From: M3007 sp041392625
Lineage (GTDB): Bacteria; Bacteroidota; Bacteroidia; Chitinophagales; Saprospiraceae
Direction: 5' to 3'
Length of the DNA: 64,000 bases
NCBI GenBank assembly: GCA_041392625.1
Contig: JAWKLR010000003.1
Location: 229,208 to 293,207 of the forward strand
Shown here: positions 26,867 through 35,860 of the stretch, one piece after another
Position numbering within the stretch: position 1 is the stretch's first letter
Layout: each line of letters starts with the position of its first letter
The notes under the pieces: model-generated
What the model was told of the DNA's origin: nothing
Databases searched by the model: none
What the model saw: only the letters and a program-made list of their open reading frames with translations
Translations under genes and position numbers: made by a program

Positions 26867-27709
26867 TTACTCCTGCAGGCTCCACAAGCCGTCATCAAAT
26901 TCCTTTTGCATCAAGGCCCGGTTTTTTGCATGGGCTTCTTTTAGGTACTTTGGAAACGGATATCGTTCCCAGAGCGATTCTTCATCGAGCTCCTTCCCGG
27001 TAGCAATGCTTTCCCGGAGTGCATAGATGTAGGCCAGACTTTCTGTCCTTCGGCCAAGCCACTCACTCAAACTAAGGGCCGGGTTTCCATGTCCGGGAAT
27101 CAGGCGGGTAAACCAGTTGCGGTCGTGGATTTGAAGCAATAGATTCAAGGTTTCCTCATAGGCCACACTGCTTTGATCGATGAATGGAAATTCAACATCT
27201 GACAGGTAGTCGCCGGCCACGCAAAGACCCAATTGCCAGAAAATAATCATCATGCAGTCGGGGGTATGCCCGGGGGTGAGGTAAAATGTGAGTCGGGTAT
27301 TTCCATGACGGAATTGTGCCCCGTTTTTGAAGACGATAAAATCACCTTCCGGGTATTCAATCGGGTAACTTCGCTGGATGTAGTATTGCTGATCAAAATC
27401 GTTTATTTCCCGGAGCACCGTTTCTTTGTCGGTTCTATTTGCCATGGCTTCGGAAAGAAACACCTTTTCAGGTTTAAATGCCCGGTAACCAATAATGTGG
27501 TCGTAATCGGAGTGGGTGAAAAGCAAAAAAAGGGGTTTGTCACCCTGAATATCCAGTACATACTTTCGGATACTTGCAATTTCATCGGGAAGCCAGCAGG
27601 GATCTACCAGAAAAATGGCATCCTCCGTTTGCACCACCACACTGTTGGTTTGGAACAATGCGCTTTGAAATACGGTGATATGCGGGTCTTTGTATACAAT
27701 CTTGCTCAT
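26867..27709 (-). CDS. Metallo-beta-lactamase-fold hydrolase
   Basis: 280 residues, no signal peptide, so likely cytoplasmic. MBL-fold marks: AIFLVDPCWLPDE (strand before the metal loop), LFTHSDYDHIIGY (H66, D68, D70, H71; the second histidine of HxHxDH is Asp), LTPGHTPDCMMI (third metal site His), CVAGDYLSDVEFPF (bridging Asp) and IPGHGNP near residue 214. Glyoxalase II-like enzymes share this order. The substrate is unknown. The gene faces yebC and diverges from der. The Asp in place of the second His suggests altered metal use or a subfamily trait. Confidence 0.85.
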   Translation of the reverse strand: MSKIVYKDPHITVFQSALFQTNSVVVQTEDAIFLVDPCWLPDEIASIRKYVLDIQGDKPLFLLFTHSDYDHIIGYRAFKPEKVFLSEAMANRTDKETVLREINDFDQQYYIQRSYPIEYPEGDFIVFKNGAQFRHGNTRLTFYLTPGHTPDCMMIIFWQLGLCVAGDYLSDVEFPFIDQSSVAYEETLNLLLQIHDRNWFTRLIPGHGNPALSLSEWLGRRTESLAYIYALRESIATGKELDEESLWERYPFPKYLKEAHAKNRALMQKEFDDGLWSLQE

Positions 27710-28092
27710 ATCCAGTCAGTTTCTACGTTGATTCAAAGCGTTTCTGGGGATTGCTAAAATCTAAAGCTCCAAACAGACTCTCAGGTTCTCCTGGCTCTTT
27801 TGATTGGACAAGCCGGGTAAATTATTCCATGCTACGTTCTTTGTTTGATGAAAACCAGCATGTATCTCAGCAGAATAAACTAATTTTGCGGCTCATGCCG
27901 CCATATCGGATCTGTATGTCTGAGTTTCAAACATACTCTAATCACATGGTAAAATGAAATGATATTCGGGTAATTTGTATGGATAACTTGTTTTGAATAC
28001 CCGAATACAAGACTTTTAAAACTCAAAAAACAATACCGTGTTCCAGAACCGCATTTCACGCGGCCGGCTGGTTTAAACACACCAATAAAAAT
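27710..28092. other. Divergent spacer with promoter box and inverted repeat
   Basis: This 383-base spacer carries AATAAACTAATTTTG at 27874-27888 (-7 box TAATTTTG, as at 17863). It also carries an inverted repeat, TATTCGGGTA at 27963-27972 with TACCCGAATA at 27998-28007 (25-nt loop), in the presumed der leader. A 20-codon ORF at 27895-27957 directly follows the box; evidence for translation is weak. Confidence 0.5.
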
Positions 28093-29397
28093 ATGGGAAA
28101 TGTAGTTGCCGTTGTCGGCCGCCCCAACGTGGGAAAATCAACCTTATACAATCGACTCGTAGGTTCACGGGATGCCATCACGGATGACTTCTCCGGCGTG
28201 ACCCGTGATCGGAAATACGGCTTTTGCGAATGGAATGGCAAACGCTTTACGGTAGTCGATACCGGCGGTTTTGTGCATGGTTCCACCGATATTTTTGAAG
28301 TTGCCATTCGAGGGCAAGTTCAAATGGCCGTAGATGAAGCCTCAGTTATCATTTTCATGGTGGATGCCCAAACCGGAATCACGGATCTGGACGAGAACAT
28401 CGCCAAACTACTTCGGCGTACTGATAAGCCCGTTTACCTGGTTGTAAACAAGGTAGATAACCATACCCGCATGCTGGAGGCCAATGAGTTTTGGGGAATG
28501 GGTTTTGAAAATACCTATTTCGTAGCGTCCATTAGTGGCAGCGGTACCGGCGATTTGCTGGATGCAGTGGTGGATCACATTGAGGAAGAAGAAACCCTGG
28601 AAACCGAATTGCCCAAGTTTGCCATCGTGGGCCGTCCCAATGTCGGCAAGTCATCCCTGACCAATGCGCTGTTGGGTGAAGACCGCAACATCGTTACGCC
28701 TATTGCGGGAACTACCCGGGATACCATCCACTCGGAATACAATAAGTTTGGACACCATTTTATGCTGATCGATACAGCAGGTATTCGCAAAAAACAAAAG
28801 GTAGAGGAAGAACTGGAGTTTTACTCCGTTATGCGTGCCATTAAGGCCGTAGAAGAAGCGGATGTCTGTGTTCTGGTACTGGATGCTACCCAGGGGCTTG
28901 AAGGACAAGACCTCAGCATTCTGCGCTTAGCTCAAACCCGCCACAAAGGCATTGTTATCTTAGTCAACAAATGGGATTTGGTTCCAGACAAGGGTACCAA
29001 CTCGGTACGGGATTATGAGCAGGCAATTAAGAAACGCCTGGCTCCTTTCACCGATGTTCCGGTGCTTTTCATCTCTGTTTTGGAAAAACAGCGGATCTTC
29101 AAGGCCGTGGAAGCCGCTATGCAGGTGTATGAAAACCGGGGACGCCGGATCAAAACTTCTGCCCTGAACGAAATCATGTTGCCAATTATTGAGGCTACAC
29201 CGGCGCCTTCTGTGACCGGGCGTTTCCCCAAGTTTAAATACATCACTCAATTGCCGGGTGAATACCCCATGTTTGCCTTTTTTGTGAATAATCCGAATTA
29301 TGTAAAAGACTCTTACAAGCAGTTTTTGGAAAACCAGATTCGTAAGAATTTTGAGTTTACCGGAGTGCCTATCCAAATTTATATGCGTCAAAAGTAG
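28093..29397 (+). CDS. der: GTPase Der (EngA), ribosome assembly
   Basis: 434 residues with two tandem GTPase domains. Domain one has GRPNVGKST (residues 9-17), DTGG and NKVD. Domain two has GRPNVGKSS (about 178-187), DTAG and NKWD. The C-terminal KH-like domain (KFKYITQLPGEYPMFAFFVN) follows. Der is essential for 50S ribosomal subunit maturation. Length and order are standard and all G-motifs are intact. The gene is transcribed alone with a leader of about 200 bases that holds an inverted repeat. Confidence 0.96.
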   Translation: MGNVVAVVGRPNVGKSTLYNRLVGSRDAITDDFSGVTRDRKYGFCEWNGKRFTVVDTGGFVHGSTDIFEVAIRGQVQMAVDEASVIIFMVDAQTGITDLDENIAKLLRRTDKPVYLVVNKVDNHTRMLEANEFWGMGFENTYFVASISGSGTGDLLDAVVDHIEEEETLETELPKFAIVGRPNVGKSSLTNALLGEDRNIVTPIAGTTRDTIHSEYNKFGHHFMLIDTAGIRKKQKVEEELEFYSVMRAIKAVEEADVCVLVLDATQGLEGQDLSILRLAQTRHKGIVILVNKWDLVPDKGTNSVRDYEQAIKKRLAPFTDVPVLFISVLEKQRIFKAVEAAMQVYENRGRRIKTSALNEIMLPIIEATPAPSVTGRFPKFKYITQLPGEYPMFAFFVNNPNYVKDSYKQFLENQIRKNFEFTGVPIQIYMRQK

Positions 29398-29417
29398 CAA
29401 CGCTTTGGCAGGCTTAT

Positions 29418-29434
29418 CCGTTCCTTTGGAACGG
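29418..29434 (+). repeat. Triloop hairpin after der
   Basis: CCGTTCC-TTT-GGAACGG is a perfect 7-bp stem with a 3-nt loop, 20 bases after the der stop. No T-run follows, so it is more like the other spacer hairpins of the window than an intrinsic terminator. Confidence 0.6.
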
Positions 29435-29633
29435 TGGCTACAAATCCGGACACGCTGTAATCCAAAACATGTTCTGCTGTGTGCATTTCATTTTTTGCAG
29501 AACCGAGGATTTTAGAGCCTGTATGGGATTTTATGTTTGGGCTACAAGCGGCAAATTTTGCTCGCTTTCGCCTCAATCCAAAATCCTAAACACGGTCTTA
29601 ATTTTAAAAATACATCCTCAAAAAAACAGACTT

Positions 29634-30503
29634 ATGCGTAAGATCACATTTGCATTATTCATTCTTGTTGCGTTTGCTGCTTGTAAACAGCAAAAAGAAC
29701 CCATCGCCAGTTACGTTTACGTTGAACCATTTATTATTGATGCGGGGGGCGATGCCTCTGATCACAAAATTGTCGATTGCTGGTTTTATGCCGGCGGTGA
29801 ATTCCTGGGCGCATATACTTTGCCAGCTCTTATTCCAGTAATTGCTGAGGGGCCAACCGAACTTCAGATTTTTCCGGGAGTTAAAGAAAATGGAATTGCT
29901 GCTACGCCCAATATTTATCCCTTCCTGAATCGGTCAATCATCCAGGCAGATCTGACTCCAATGGGTACCGATACCGTCCATCCAAGTACCACGTATGCAG
30001 CCAATGCAATTTTTCCTTTTGGACTTGACCGTGGCAGCTTTGACGGAGGCGCGACCATTACGCTTGAAAACCGGGATGCCGATCAGGCCACAGGCTTTGT
30101 GCTGACTGAAACCGGTGGATACGAAGGCAAGTCGCTTTACATGGCCGTGGATACTACCCATCCCATTATGTATGTTGCCACAGAGTACGTCAGCCTTCCA
30201 ACAACCTTTCAGCAGGAGGTTTGGCTTGAATTACACTACCGGAACGACATGCCCTTTTCGCTGTGGCTGGTTGGAAATAATAACAATTCAGAAATTACCC
30301 TCCCCATTTTCCAGTTTAACCCAACGGAGGATGGCGCATTCAACAAAATTTATATCAACCTAACCGAAGCACTGGTTAGCCTCTACGAAGCAAGCCAGTT
30401 TAAGTTGGAATTGCGCGCATCCCTTCCTTCCGATTTAAACGGCGGGTACGAGCAGGATGCCGGAAAGGTTTGGGTGGATAATATTCGGCTCGTACATTTA
30501 TAA
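29634..30503 (+). CDS. Putative lipoprotein of unknown function
   Basis: About 289 residues from the ATG at 29634, chosen because it opens a lipoprotein signal (ITFALFILVAFAAC, Cys near residue 17); 55 upstream codons are open without features. The mature part is beta-rich (FIIDAGGDASDHKIVDCWFY, ELQIFPGVKENGIAATPNIY, LELHYRNDMPFSLWLVGN) and ends GKVWVDNIRLVHL. This looks like the jelly-roll or carbohydrate-binding-like lipoproteins frequent in Bacteroidota. I do not recognise a named family. It is 65 bases upstream of the sugar transferase gene on the same strand, so co-transcription is possible. Confidence 0.75.
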   Translation: MRKITFALFILVAFAACKQQKEPIASYVYVEPFIIDAGGDASDHKIVDCWFYAGGEFLGAYTLPALIPVIAEGPTELQIFPGVKENGIAATPNIYPFLNRSIIQADLTPMGTDTVHPSTTYAANAIFPFGLDRGSFDGGATITLENRDADQATGFVLTETGGYEGKSLYMAVDTTHPIMYVATEYVSLPTTFQQEVWLELHYRNDMPFSLWLVGNNNNSEITLPIFQFNPTEDGAFNKIYINLTEALVSLYEASQFKLELRASLPSDLNGGYEQDAGKVWVDNIRLVHL

Positions 30504-30567
30504 TTCTCCGGGCCGGAAATAAAACTCCAAACAGGTATTTAAACCAGCGAACATCGAAATAACCAGC

Positions 30568-32013
30568 GTGAGTCCAAGCACAGAACATTCGTATTTTAAG
30601 AAGGTAAGACAACGGCATACCCTGGTATACGCCATGGGCGATTTTCTGATGGCCATGCTTGCTTGGGCCCTGTTTTTTGCCTATCGAAAATCCCTCGAAG
30701 GGTTTGACCCGCTGGAGGTCATGTTTGACGACCCCAAATTTTACCTCGGCGTCCTTACCATCCCCTTGGGCTGGCTGTTTCTGTATGCTATTTTTGATTC
30801 CTACCTGGATATTTACCGCTTGTCGCGATTCAACACCCTTACCCGGACGTTTTTCCTGAGTTTTTTGGGTGTGCTGTTTCTGTTTTTGAGCCTGATTCTG
30901 GATGACGTGGTTAATGTGCAACACGGATATTTTGCACCCTTCGCTACGCTGTTTTGTCTGCACTTTTTGCTGACAAGCACCATGCGGATGATCCTGCTCA
31001 CGCGTGCCAGTCGCAGACTGAAAAAAGGCGAAATTTCCTTCAATACCCTCCTGATCGGAAGCAATCAGAACGCAGTGGATCTGTATAAGGATATCTCCGG
31101 ACAAGCCAAATCCTTGGGCTACCGATTTGTTGGCTACCTCGATGCCAATGGCTCCGGTGAGACAGAGATTTCGGCCTATCTGCCACATCTTGGTCAACTG
31201 GAAGACATGGATCAGATAATCCGGGAAAACCACATTGAGGAAGTGATCATTGCCATAGAAACATCGGAGCACAATCGCCTGCGCGAGATTCTCAATACCC
31301 TGTTTGATTTTGGTGATACTGTGCTGGTAAAAATCATTCCGGATATGTACGATATCCTCCTGGGAACCGTAAAAATGAACCATGTGTATGGCGCGGTCCT
31401 CATTGAAATCCGGCAGGAACTCATGCCCAAGTGGCAGCGGGTAATCAAACGATTTCTGGATGTGGTGGCCAGTGCGGGTGCTCTCTTTGTGCTGTCTCCC
31501 TTACTCCTATACATTATCATCCGGGTAAAGTATTCTTCATCCGGTCCTATTTTTTACGCTCAGGAACGAGTGGGTTTGCACAACAAGCCATTCCACATCA
31601 TCAAGTTCCGTTCGATGTATACGGATGCTGAAAAAATGGGACCGCAACTGTCGCAGGAAAATGACCCGCGGGTTACTCCCTGGGGCATAATCATGCGCAA
31701 ATACCGGCTGGATGAAATCCCGAATTTCTGGAATGTGCTGAAAGGAGATATGTCTTTGGTGGGGCCACGTCCCGAGCGACAACACTTCATCGATCAAATC
31801 ATGGAGCACAATCCGCACTATAAGCACCTGCTTAAAGTCCGGCCCGGAATTACCTCCTGGGGACAGGTGAAGTACGGGTACGCTTCCAACCTAAACGAAA
31901 TGCTCCAGCGCCTGCGTTTTGATCTGTTGTACATAGAGAACATGTCGCTAGCGCTTGATTTCAAGATCATGTTTTACACCGTGCTGGTGCTGCTTCAGGG
32001 GCGCGGAAAATAG
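30568..32013 (+). CDS. Polyprenyl-phosphate sugar-1-phosphate transferase (WcaJ-type)
   Basis: 481 residues. The N-terminal part has four to five transmembrane helices (for example LMAMLAWALFFAYRK, FLYAIFDSYL). A CoA-binding-like cytoplasmic domain follows (LIGSNQNAVDLYKDI, EEVIIAIETSEHN). The C-terminal bacterial sugar-transferase domain covers about residues 285-481: KRFLDVVASAGALFVLSPLL, IKFRSMYTDAEKMG, PRVTPWG, RKYRLDEIPNFWNVLKGDMS, LVGPRPER and VRPGITSWGQV. It loads the first sugar phosphate onto undecaprenyl phosphate in the inner membrane, starting the repeat unit built by the minus-strand locus that begins 1.3 kb away. The start codon is GTG at 30568; no ATG is available before the first helix. 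Confidence 0.9.
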   Translation: MSPSTEHSYFKKVRQRHTLVYAMGDFLMAMLAWALFFAYRKSLEGFDPLEVMFDDPKFYLGVLTIPLGWLFLYAIFDSYLDIYRLSRFNTLTRTFFLSFLGVLFLFLSLILDDVVNVQHGYFAPFATLFCLHFLLTSTMRMILLTRASRRLKKGEISFNTLLIGSNQNAVDLYKDISGQAKSLGYRFVGYLDANGSGETEISAYLPHLGQLEDMDQIIRENHIEEVIIAIETSEHNRLREILNTLFDFGDTVLVKIIPDMYDILLGTVKMNHVYGAVLIEIRQELMPKWQRVIKRFLDVVASAGALFVLSPLLLYIIIRVKYSSSGPIFYAQERVGLHNKPFHIIKFRSMYTDAEKMGPQLSQENDPRVTPWGIIMRKYRLDEIPNFWNVLKGDMSLVGPRPERQHFIDQIMEHNPHYKHLLKVRPGITSWGQVKYGYASNLNEMLQRLRFDLLYIENMSLALDFKIMFYTVLVLLQGRGK

Positions 32014-32033
32014 CCTGGTAACAGCCTGGTTTC

Positions 32034-33125
32034 TTACCGCTTCCGTTTGCGACTTTTATAACTTTCCAGCACAAAATTCCCAAGTCCCTGCAAGGAGGAA
32101 TAAAACGCCTTGCCGTTGTTGGTTTCTGTGAATGCTTCCACGAAGCGAACCAGGTAGGGATCGCGGGCAATCATAAATGTTGTGATCGGAATCTGGAGTT
32201 TTTTGCATTGGCGAGCCAGGTTCAGACACCGGTTGACAATCTTTTTGTCCAGTCCAAACGAGTTTTTATAGTATTTCTTCCCGATTTTCAGACAGGTCGG
32301 CTTTCCGTCGGTGATCATAAAGATCTGCTTATTGGGGTTGCGCCTGCGTTTCAGGATGTCCATTGCCAGCTCCAGTCCGGCAACCGTATTGGTATGGTAA
32401 GGGCCTACCTCCAGGTAGGGTATTTCTTTGAGTTCAATTGGCCAGGCATCATTTCCGAAGACAATGATATCGAGCGTGTCTTTCGGAAAGCGGGTTTGGA
32501 TAAATTCTGCCAACGCCAAGGCTACTTTTTTCGCCGGAGTAATCCGGTCTTCCCCGTAGAGGATCATGGAGTGCGAAATATCGATCATCAGCACGGAAGA
32601 CATCTGGCTTTGAAAATAGGTTTCCTGCACCTCCAGGTCTTCCTGGGTGAGGTGAAAGGAATCAATGCCGTGGTTGATGTAGGCGTTTCGCAGGGAATTG
32701 GTCACCGCGAGTTGGTCGAGGCTGTCGCCAAACTCATACGGCCGCACATCGGAGGTGAGTTCATCCCCCCGGCCAATACTGCCTGTGTTGTGGTTGCCGC
32801 TTTTGGCCTTTTTCAAATCACCAAAAATATCGTCAAGCGCTTTCTGGCGAATGCTCAGTTCCAGTTTGGAGGTGGGTCCGCGACCGCCCTCGCCCTGCCC
32901 GTTGCGTCCGAGGTATCCTTTGTCTTCCAGATCCTGGATAAAATCCCCAATCCCGTACTCCGGTGTAGTGAGGTGGTATTCTTTATCCAGCTCCGTCAGC
33001 CAGGAAAGGGCTTCATCCACATTGCCCGAGGTGTACAACATCAGTTCCTGAAAAATCTGGAACAGGCGATCAAAGGTGCTTTGATCGGAGCCGGGGCGGT
33101 AGTCTGAAAATCGAAAGGCTGGCAT
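32034..33125 (-). CDS. VWA-domain protein (CoxE/BatA-like)
   Basis: 363 residues without signal peptide. Residues 1-150 are helical and charged (FRFSDYRPGSDQSTFDRLFQ, GIGDFIQDLEDKGYL). A von Willebrand A domain follows: MIDISHSM (MIDAS DxSxS, about residues 183-190), a later threonine segment (GPYHTNTVAGLELAM) and ITDGKPT. Such cytoplasmic VWA proteins often work with a MoxR-type AAA ATPase; none is next to it, so the partner is unknown. It ends 20 bases from the convergent sugar-transferase gene. The WecB reading frame upstream ends near 33272, leaving 146 bases. Confidence 0.85.
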   Translation of the reverse strand: MPAFRFSDYRPGSDQSTFDRLFQIFQELMLYTSGNVDEALSWLTELDKEYHLTTPEYGIGDFIQDLEDKGYLGRNGQGEGGRGPTSKLELSIRQKALDDIFGDLKKAKSGNHNTGSIGRGDELTSDVRPYEFGDSLDQLAVTNSLRNAYINHGIDSFHLTQEDLEVQETYFQSQMSSVLMIDISHSMILYGEDRITPAKKVALALAEFIQTRFPKDTLDIIVFGNDAWPIELKEIPYLEVGPYHTNTVAGLELAMDILKRRRNPNKQIFMITDGKPTCLKIGKKYYKNSFGLDKKIVNRCLNLARQCKKLQIPITTFMIARDPYLVRFVEAFTETNNGKAFYSSLQGLGNFVLESYKSRKRKR

Positions 33126-33271
33126 AGGAAGGAAAACACGGGAACGGGGTGTTTTGTTGTGCCAGCGAATAGCTGTTTGAAGCTGGAAGGTTTTGGGGGA
33201 TGGCTGTGTGGGAAGAGGACCTTAGGGAGATGCTCGCCGATGGAGACGCCCAATTTACACGGCTGATCGGG

Positions 33272-34308
33272 CTAGCGGAGGAGGAGAAAGATGCGGTTGG
33301 CGGCTTTTCCGTCCCAGAGGAGGACGGCAGCGGGTTTCCGGTGGCCAGCCAGGGCCTGTTGGGCGAGTGTGCAGGCCTTTTGTGGGGCCAAATCCAGGAG
33401 CAATTCGTTGCTTCAGGCCTGTATTGTGACGGGCCGCTCGGTGTTGGGTCGGGCAGTAATGCAGAGGATTCCCAACATGGTGCTGCTTCCTGTACACCTC
33501 CAGAATCAGCACACCAAAGCGGAAGATCTGAGCGGTCCCTATGAACTCAAAATAAGCTCACAAAGGAGGCAGTAGTTCCAGATTGAAATGCCTTTTATGT
33601 CATCCGTACATTCCAAATTTCTGCAAGTGTATACGTGTGCGCGGATGTAGGGGGAGTCGCACAGGAGCCAACTCCACCTAGTTGCTTCAAAATCTCCAGC
33701 ATATTTTGCAGCCCTTCCCGGAATCCACATTGGAAGGACGGTGAAAGGAGGCCAAAATATAGGCTTCTGCACGTGGTTTTCGGATGAAGCCGGATGTGCC
33801 GGTACAGTGAATCAGCCATTACATTTCCCACCAAATGGATGCTTTCCTGCTTGTAGTGTTCTGCCCGCAGGTTCTCCAACTCCTGCTTCTTCGCTGGCAA
33901 AATGAAGCACGACAAGGCGTCCACTTCCCTGCGAATTGCTTCTTCGGGCATGGTATGGTCAAACGAACGCAAGCCCGCCTCTACATGCGCCAGTGGGAGC
34001 CCACAAGCCTGCGCTGCCCGGGCTCCCGCCAGTGCACTGCGCGTATCTCCAACTACGATCACCCAATCGGGTTGTTCTTTTTGAGAATAGCCAGCCAGTA
34101 AGGTTCCCAGGATACTTCCGGGTCTGAAATCGTGTAGGCAGGGGTTTCAAGATCCAGTGCACGGAGCATCTCGGTGCTCATCAGCATCATCCTGGTGCTG
34201 ACCGGTGTGTATCAGGAATGGCGGACCCTGGGAACTAATTGCGCCGCATGGTACAGTGCCAATTTTGACAAAATTTGGGCGTGCTCCTCCAATGGAAATG
34301 CATTTCAT
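33272..34308 (-). pseudogene. wecB: UDP-N-acetylglucosamine 2-epimerase (WecB-type), multiple frameshifts
   Basis: The start ATG at 34308 overlaps the upstream stop as ATGA. Conserved epimerase motifs are all present but spread over frames: ISIGGARPNFVKI (N-terminus), LIHTGQHQDDA, VIVVGDTRSALAGARAAQA with HVEAGLRSFDHTMPEEAIRR (33595-34062), LVGNVMADSL, TERPVTIQ, ELLLDLAPQKACTLAQQ and DGKAANRI near the stop TAG at 33272. At least five single-base indels are needed. The length of 1037 bases is close to the family norm. The enzyme turns UDP-GlcNAc into UDP-ManNAc. With the dehydrogenase at 50309 this would give UDP-ManNAcA for the locus. Decay or sequence error cannot be told apart here. Confidence 0.75.
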
Positions 34309-35093
34309 CGGGGGACAAACTTCAGGTCGGGCAGCAGAAAACGCATGAGTTTGCGTTCCAATTTGCTGCGCGTTTTTTGGTAGGTAAATGCGTTCAGATC
34401 AAACGCAATTATGTTGGGATTTTGAACCGTTTTCCAGGATTCAGATTCATCCAGAATCTGGATTTTATCCCGGAGTGACCGGCCGGTTTGCAGTTCAAAA
34501 TCCTGGATTCTGCTTTCAAGCAATTGCCGCCGCTCTGAAAAGGGAATGGCCTGAAAAGGAGGGCCTAGTTTCCCGGTTACATCCACCGCCGGGACACCGG
34601 CGTACACCCGATTTGCTTCCGTTGCATGGGTGACAACCGCCCCCATGAGCAGCATGCTGCGCTCGGCTAATCGGACCGGAGCCACCTGCACACCCGGCGC
34701 AATCCAGACATGGTCTTCCACCAGCAATCCTCCGGAGCGTTGGAAGCGATGTCCTTCCAGAAGACTCCCAAAACTGGAGTGCGACCACAACTGTGCACTC
34801 GCACCGATGCCCACATTGTTGCCCACCTGGGTGTCTCCTTGTGCGTCGAGAATAGCATCCTTGCCAATCCACAGGTTGTGTCCGATGCGCAGGTGACCGG
34901 GCCCCGGAATAAAGACTCCGGGATAAAAGGTCGCGTAGTCGCCCACCTCAAAATGCGTGGCGTCGATGCGGACATTATCCTGAAACACACAACCATCTCC
35001 AATCCGGATGGACTTGCAGTAAAACCGGACATTGCGCCCAAAGCGAACGCCTTTTCCAATTTTTACATCCAGGGTTTTTATATAGGGAATCAT
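34305..35093 (-). CDS. Hexapeptide-repeat (left-handed beta-helix) acyltransferase
   Basis: 262 residues. Residues about 8-175 show the hexapeptide rhythm (KIGKGVRFGRNVRFY, RIGDGCVFQDNVRI, LRIGHNLWIGKDAILD, TQVGNNVGIGASAQLWSHS, VEDHVWIAPGVQVAPVRL, AERSMLLMGAVVT, NRVYAGVPA), the left-handed beta-helix of acetyl- and acyl-transferases. The His in QLWSHSS may be catalytic. The C-terminal 85 residues are helical and less usual. It likely O- or N-acetylates a sugar of the polymer repeat. The gene lies in the polysaccharide operon, 14 bases after the GT2 stop, and overlaps the wecB start by four bases. Confidence 0.85.
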   Translation of the reverse strand: MIPYIKTLDVKIGKGVRFGRNVRFYCKSIRIGDGCVFQDNVRIDATHFEVGDYATFYPGVFIPGPGHLRIGHNLWIGKDAILDAQGDTQVGNNVGIGASAQLWSHSSFGSLLEGHRFQRSGGLLVEDHVWIAPGVQVAPVRLAERSMLLMGAVVTHATEANRVYAGVPAVDVTGKLGPPFQAIPFSERRQLLESRIQDFELQTGRSLRDKIQILDESESWKTVQNPNIIAFDLNAFTYQKTRSKLERKLMRFLLPDLKFVPR

Positions 35094-35107
35094 CGAGTGC
35101 TATTGGG

Positions 35108-35854
35108 TCAGGAAAAGTATTGGGGGATTTTGGAAATCGGCTTGAGAATGCGCGTCAGCGGGTGGGGTTGGAGGCCATTGATTTTCCAGGCCCGATAATC
35201 CTCCCGATTTGCGAGCAGCCGGTTGCGCAGCGAGGCATTGGAGAGTCCTCCGGTGCGCATATGCACAAGTACCTGAGGCAGGTAATGCACAGAAAGCCGG
35301 TGTTTGTACAGGAAGCGCAGCATCAATTCGTAATCGGCTGAAATACGCAGGCTGGTATTGTAGAGTCCGTACTGGAGGTAAGCGCTTCGGCGCACAAAAA
35401 AGGTGGGGTGGGGCGGCATCCATCCACGCAGAAACTTGCGGGTATGAAATGGCCCTGCTCGCCAGCTGCGAACAACTTGATGGGGTGGATTGGGCTGCAC
35501 ATACCGCAGGTCGCCATACAACGCCTGTACCGTGCTATTTCGAAACACCGCAGCCACCCATTCCAGCACCCCTTCGTTGGGGTAAAAATCGTCGGAATTT
35601 AATACCCCCACCACCTCTCCGGTGGCCAGTTGAATGCCTTTGTTGATGGCATCGTAAATGCCCTTATCCGGTTCTGAAACCACTTGTTGCAGGTGGGGAA
35701 ATTGCGCTGCCAGTTTCAAACTCCCATCCGTTGAGGCTCCATCCACCAGAATATGCTCAACTCTGGGATGGCATTGCATCGCGACACTCCGCAGAGTATC
35801 CCCCAGTGTTTTTTCAGCATTAAATGCCGGTGTGATGATGGAAATTCTGGTCAT
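35108..35854 (-). CDS. Glycosyltransferase family 2 (WcaE-like)
   Basis: 248 residues in GT-A fold: ISIITPAFNAEKTLGDTLRS at the N-terminus, EHILVDGASTDGS, SEPDKGIYDAINKGIQLATGE, the metal-binding LNSDDFY (DxD-like), then GDLRYVQPNP and the acceptor part HPTFFVRRSAYLQYGLYNTS, ISADYELMLRF. This order is that of WcaE and related GT2 enzymes of colanic-acid-like clusters. It adds one sugar to the lipid-linked repeat at the inner face of the membrane. It is 6 bases downstream of the repaired acetyltransferase stop. The reading frame is clean. Confidence 0.88.
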   Translation of the reverse strand: MTRISIITPAFNAEKTLGDTLRSVAMQCHPRVEHILVDGASTDGSLKLAAQFPHLQQVVSEPDKGIYDAINKGIQLATGEVVGVLNSDDFYPNEGVLEWVAAVFRNSTVQALYGDLRYVQPNPPHQVVRSWRAGPFHTRKFLRGWMPPHPTFFVRRSAYLQYGLYNTSLRISADYELMLRFLYKHRLSVHYLPQVLVHMRTGGLSNASLRNRLLANREDYRAWKINGLQPHPLTRILKPISKIPQYFS

Positions 35855-35860
35855 GAACGC

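Noticed and set aside
27895..27957. 20-codon ORF after the promoter box in the der leader
   Set aside because: No family resemblance, and its position can be chance; kept only as a note in the spacer entry.
30400..31383. 327-codon minus-strand frame
   Set aside because: Antisense to the sugar-transferase gene; the sequence is His/Gln-rich shadow coding without motifs.
32208..33107. 299-codon plus-strand frame
   Set aside because: Antisense to the VWA gene, which carries the MIDAS motif in the minus strand.
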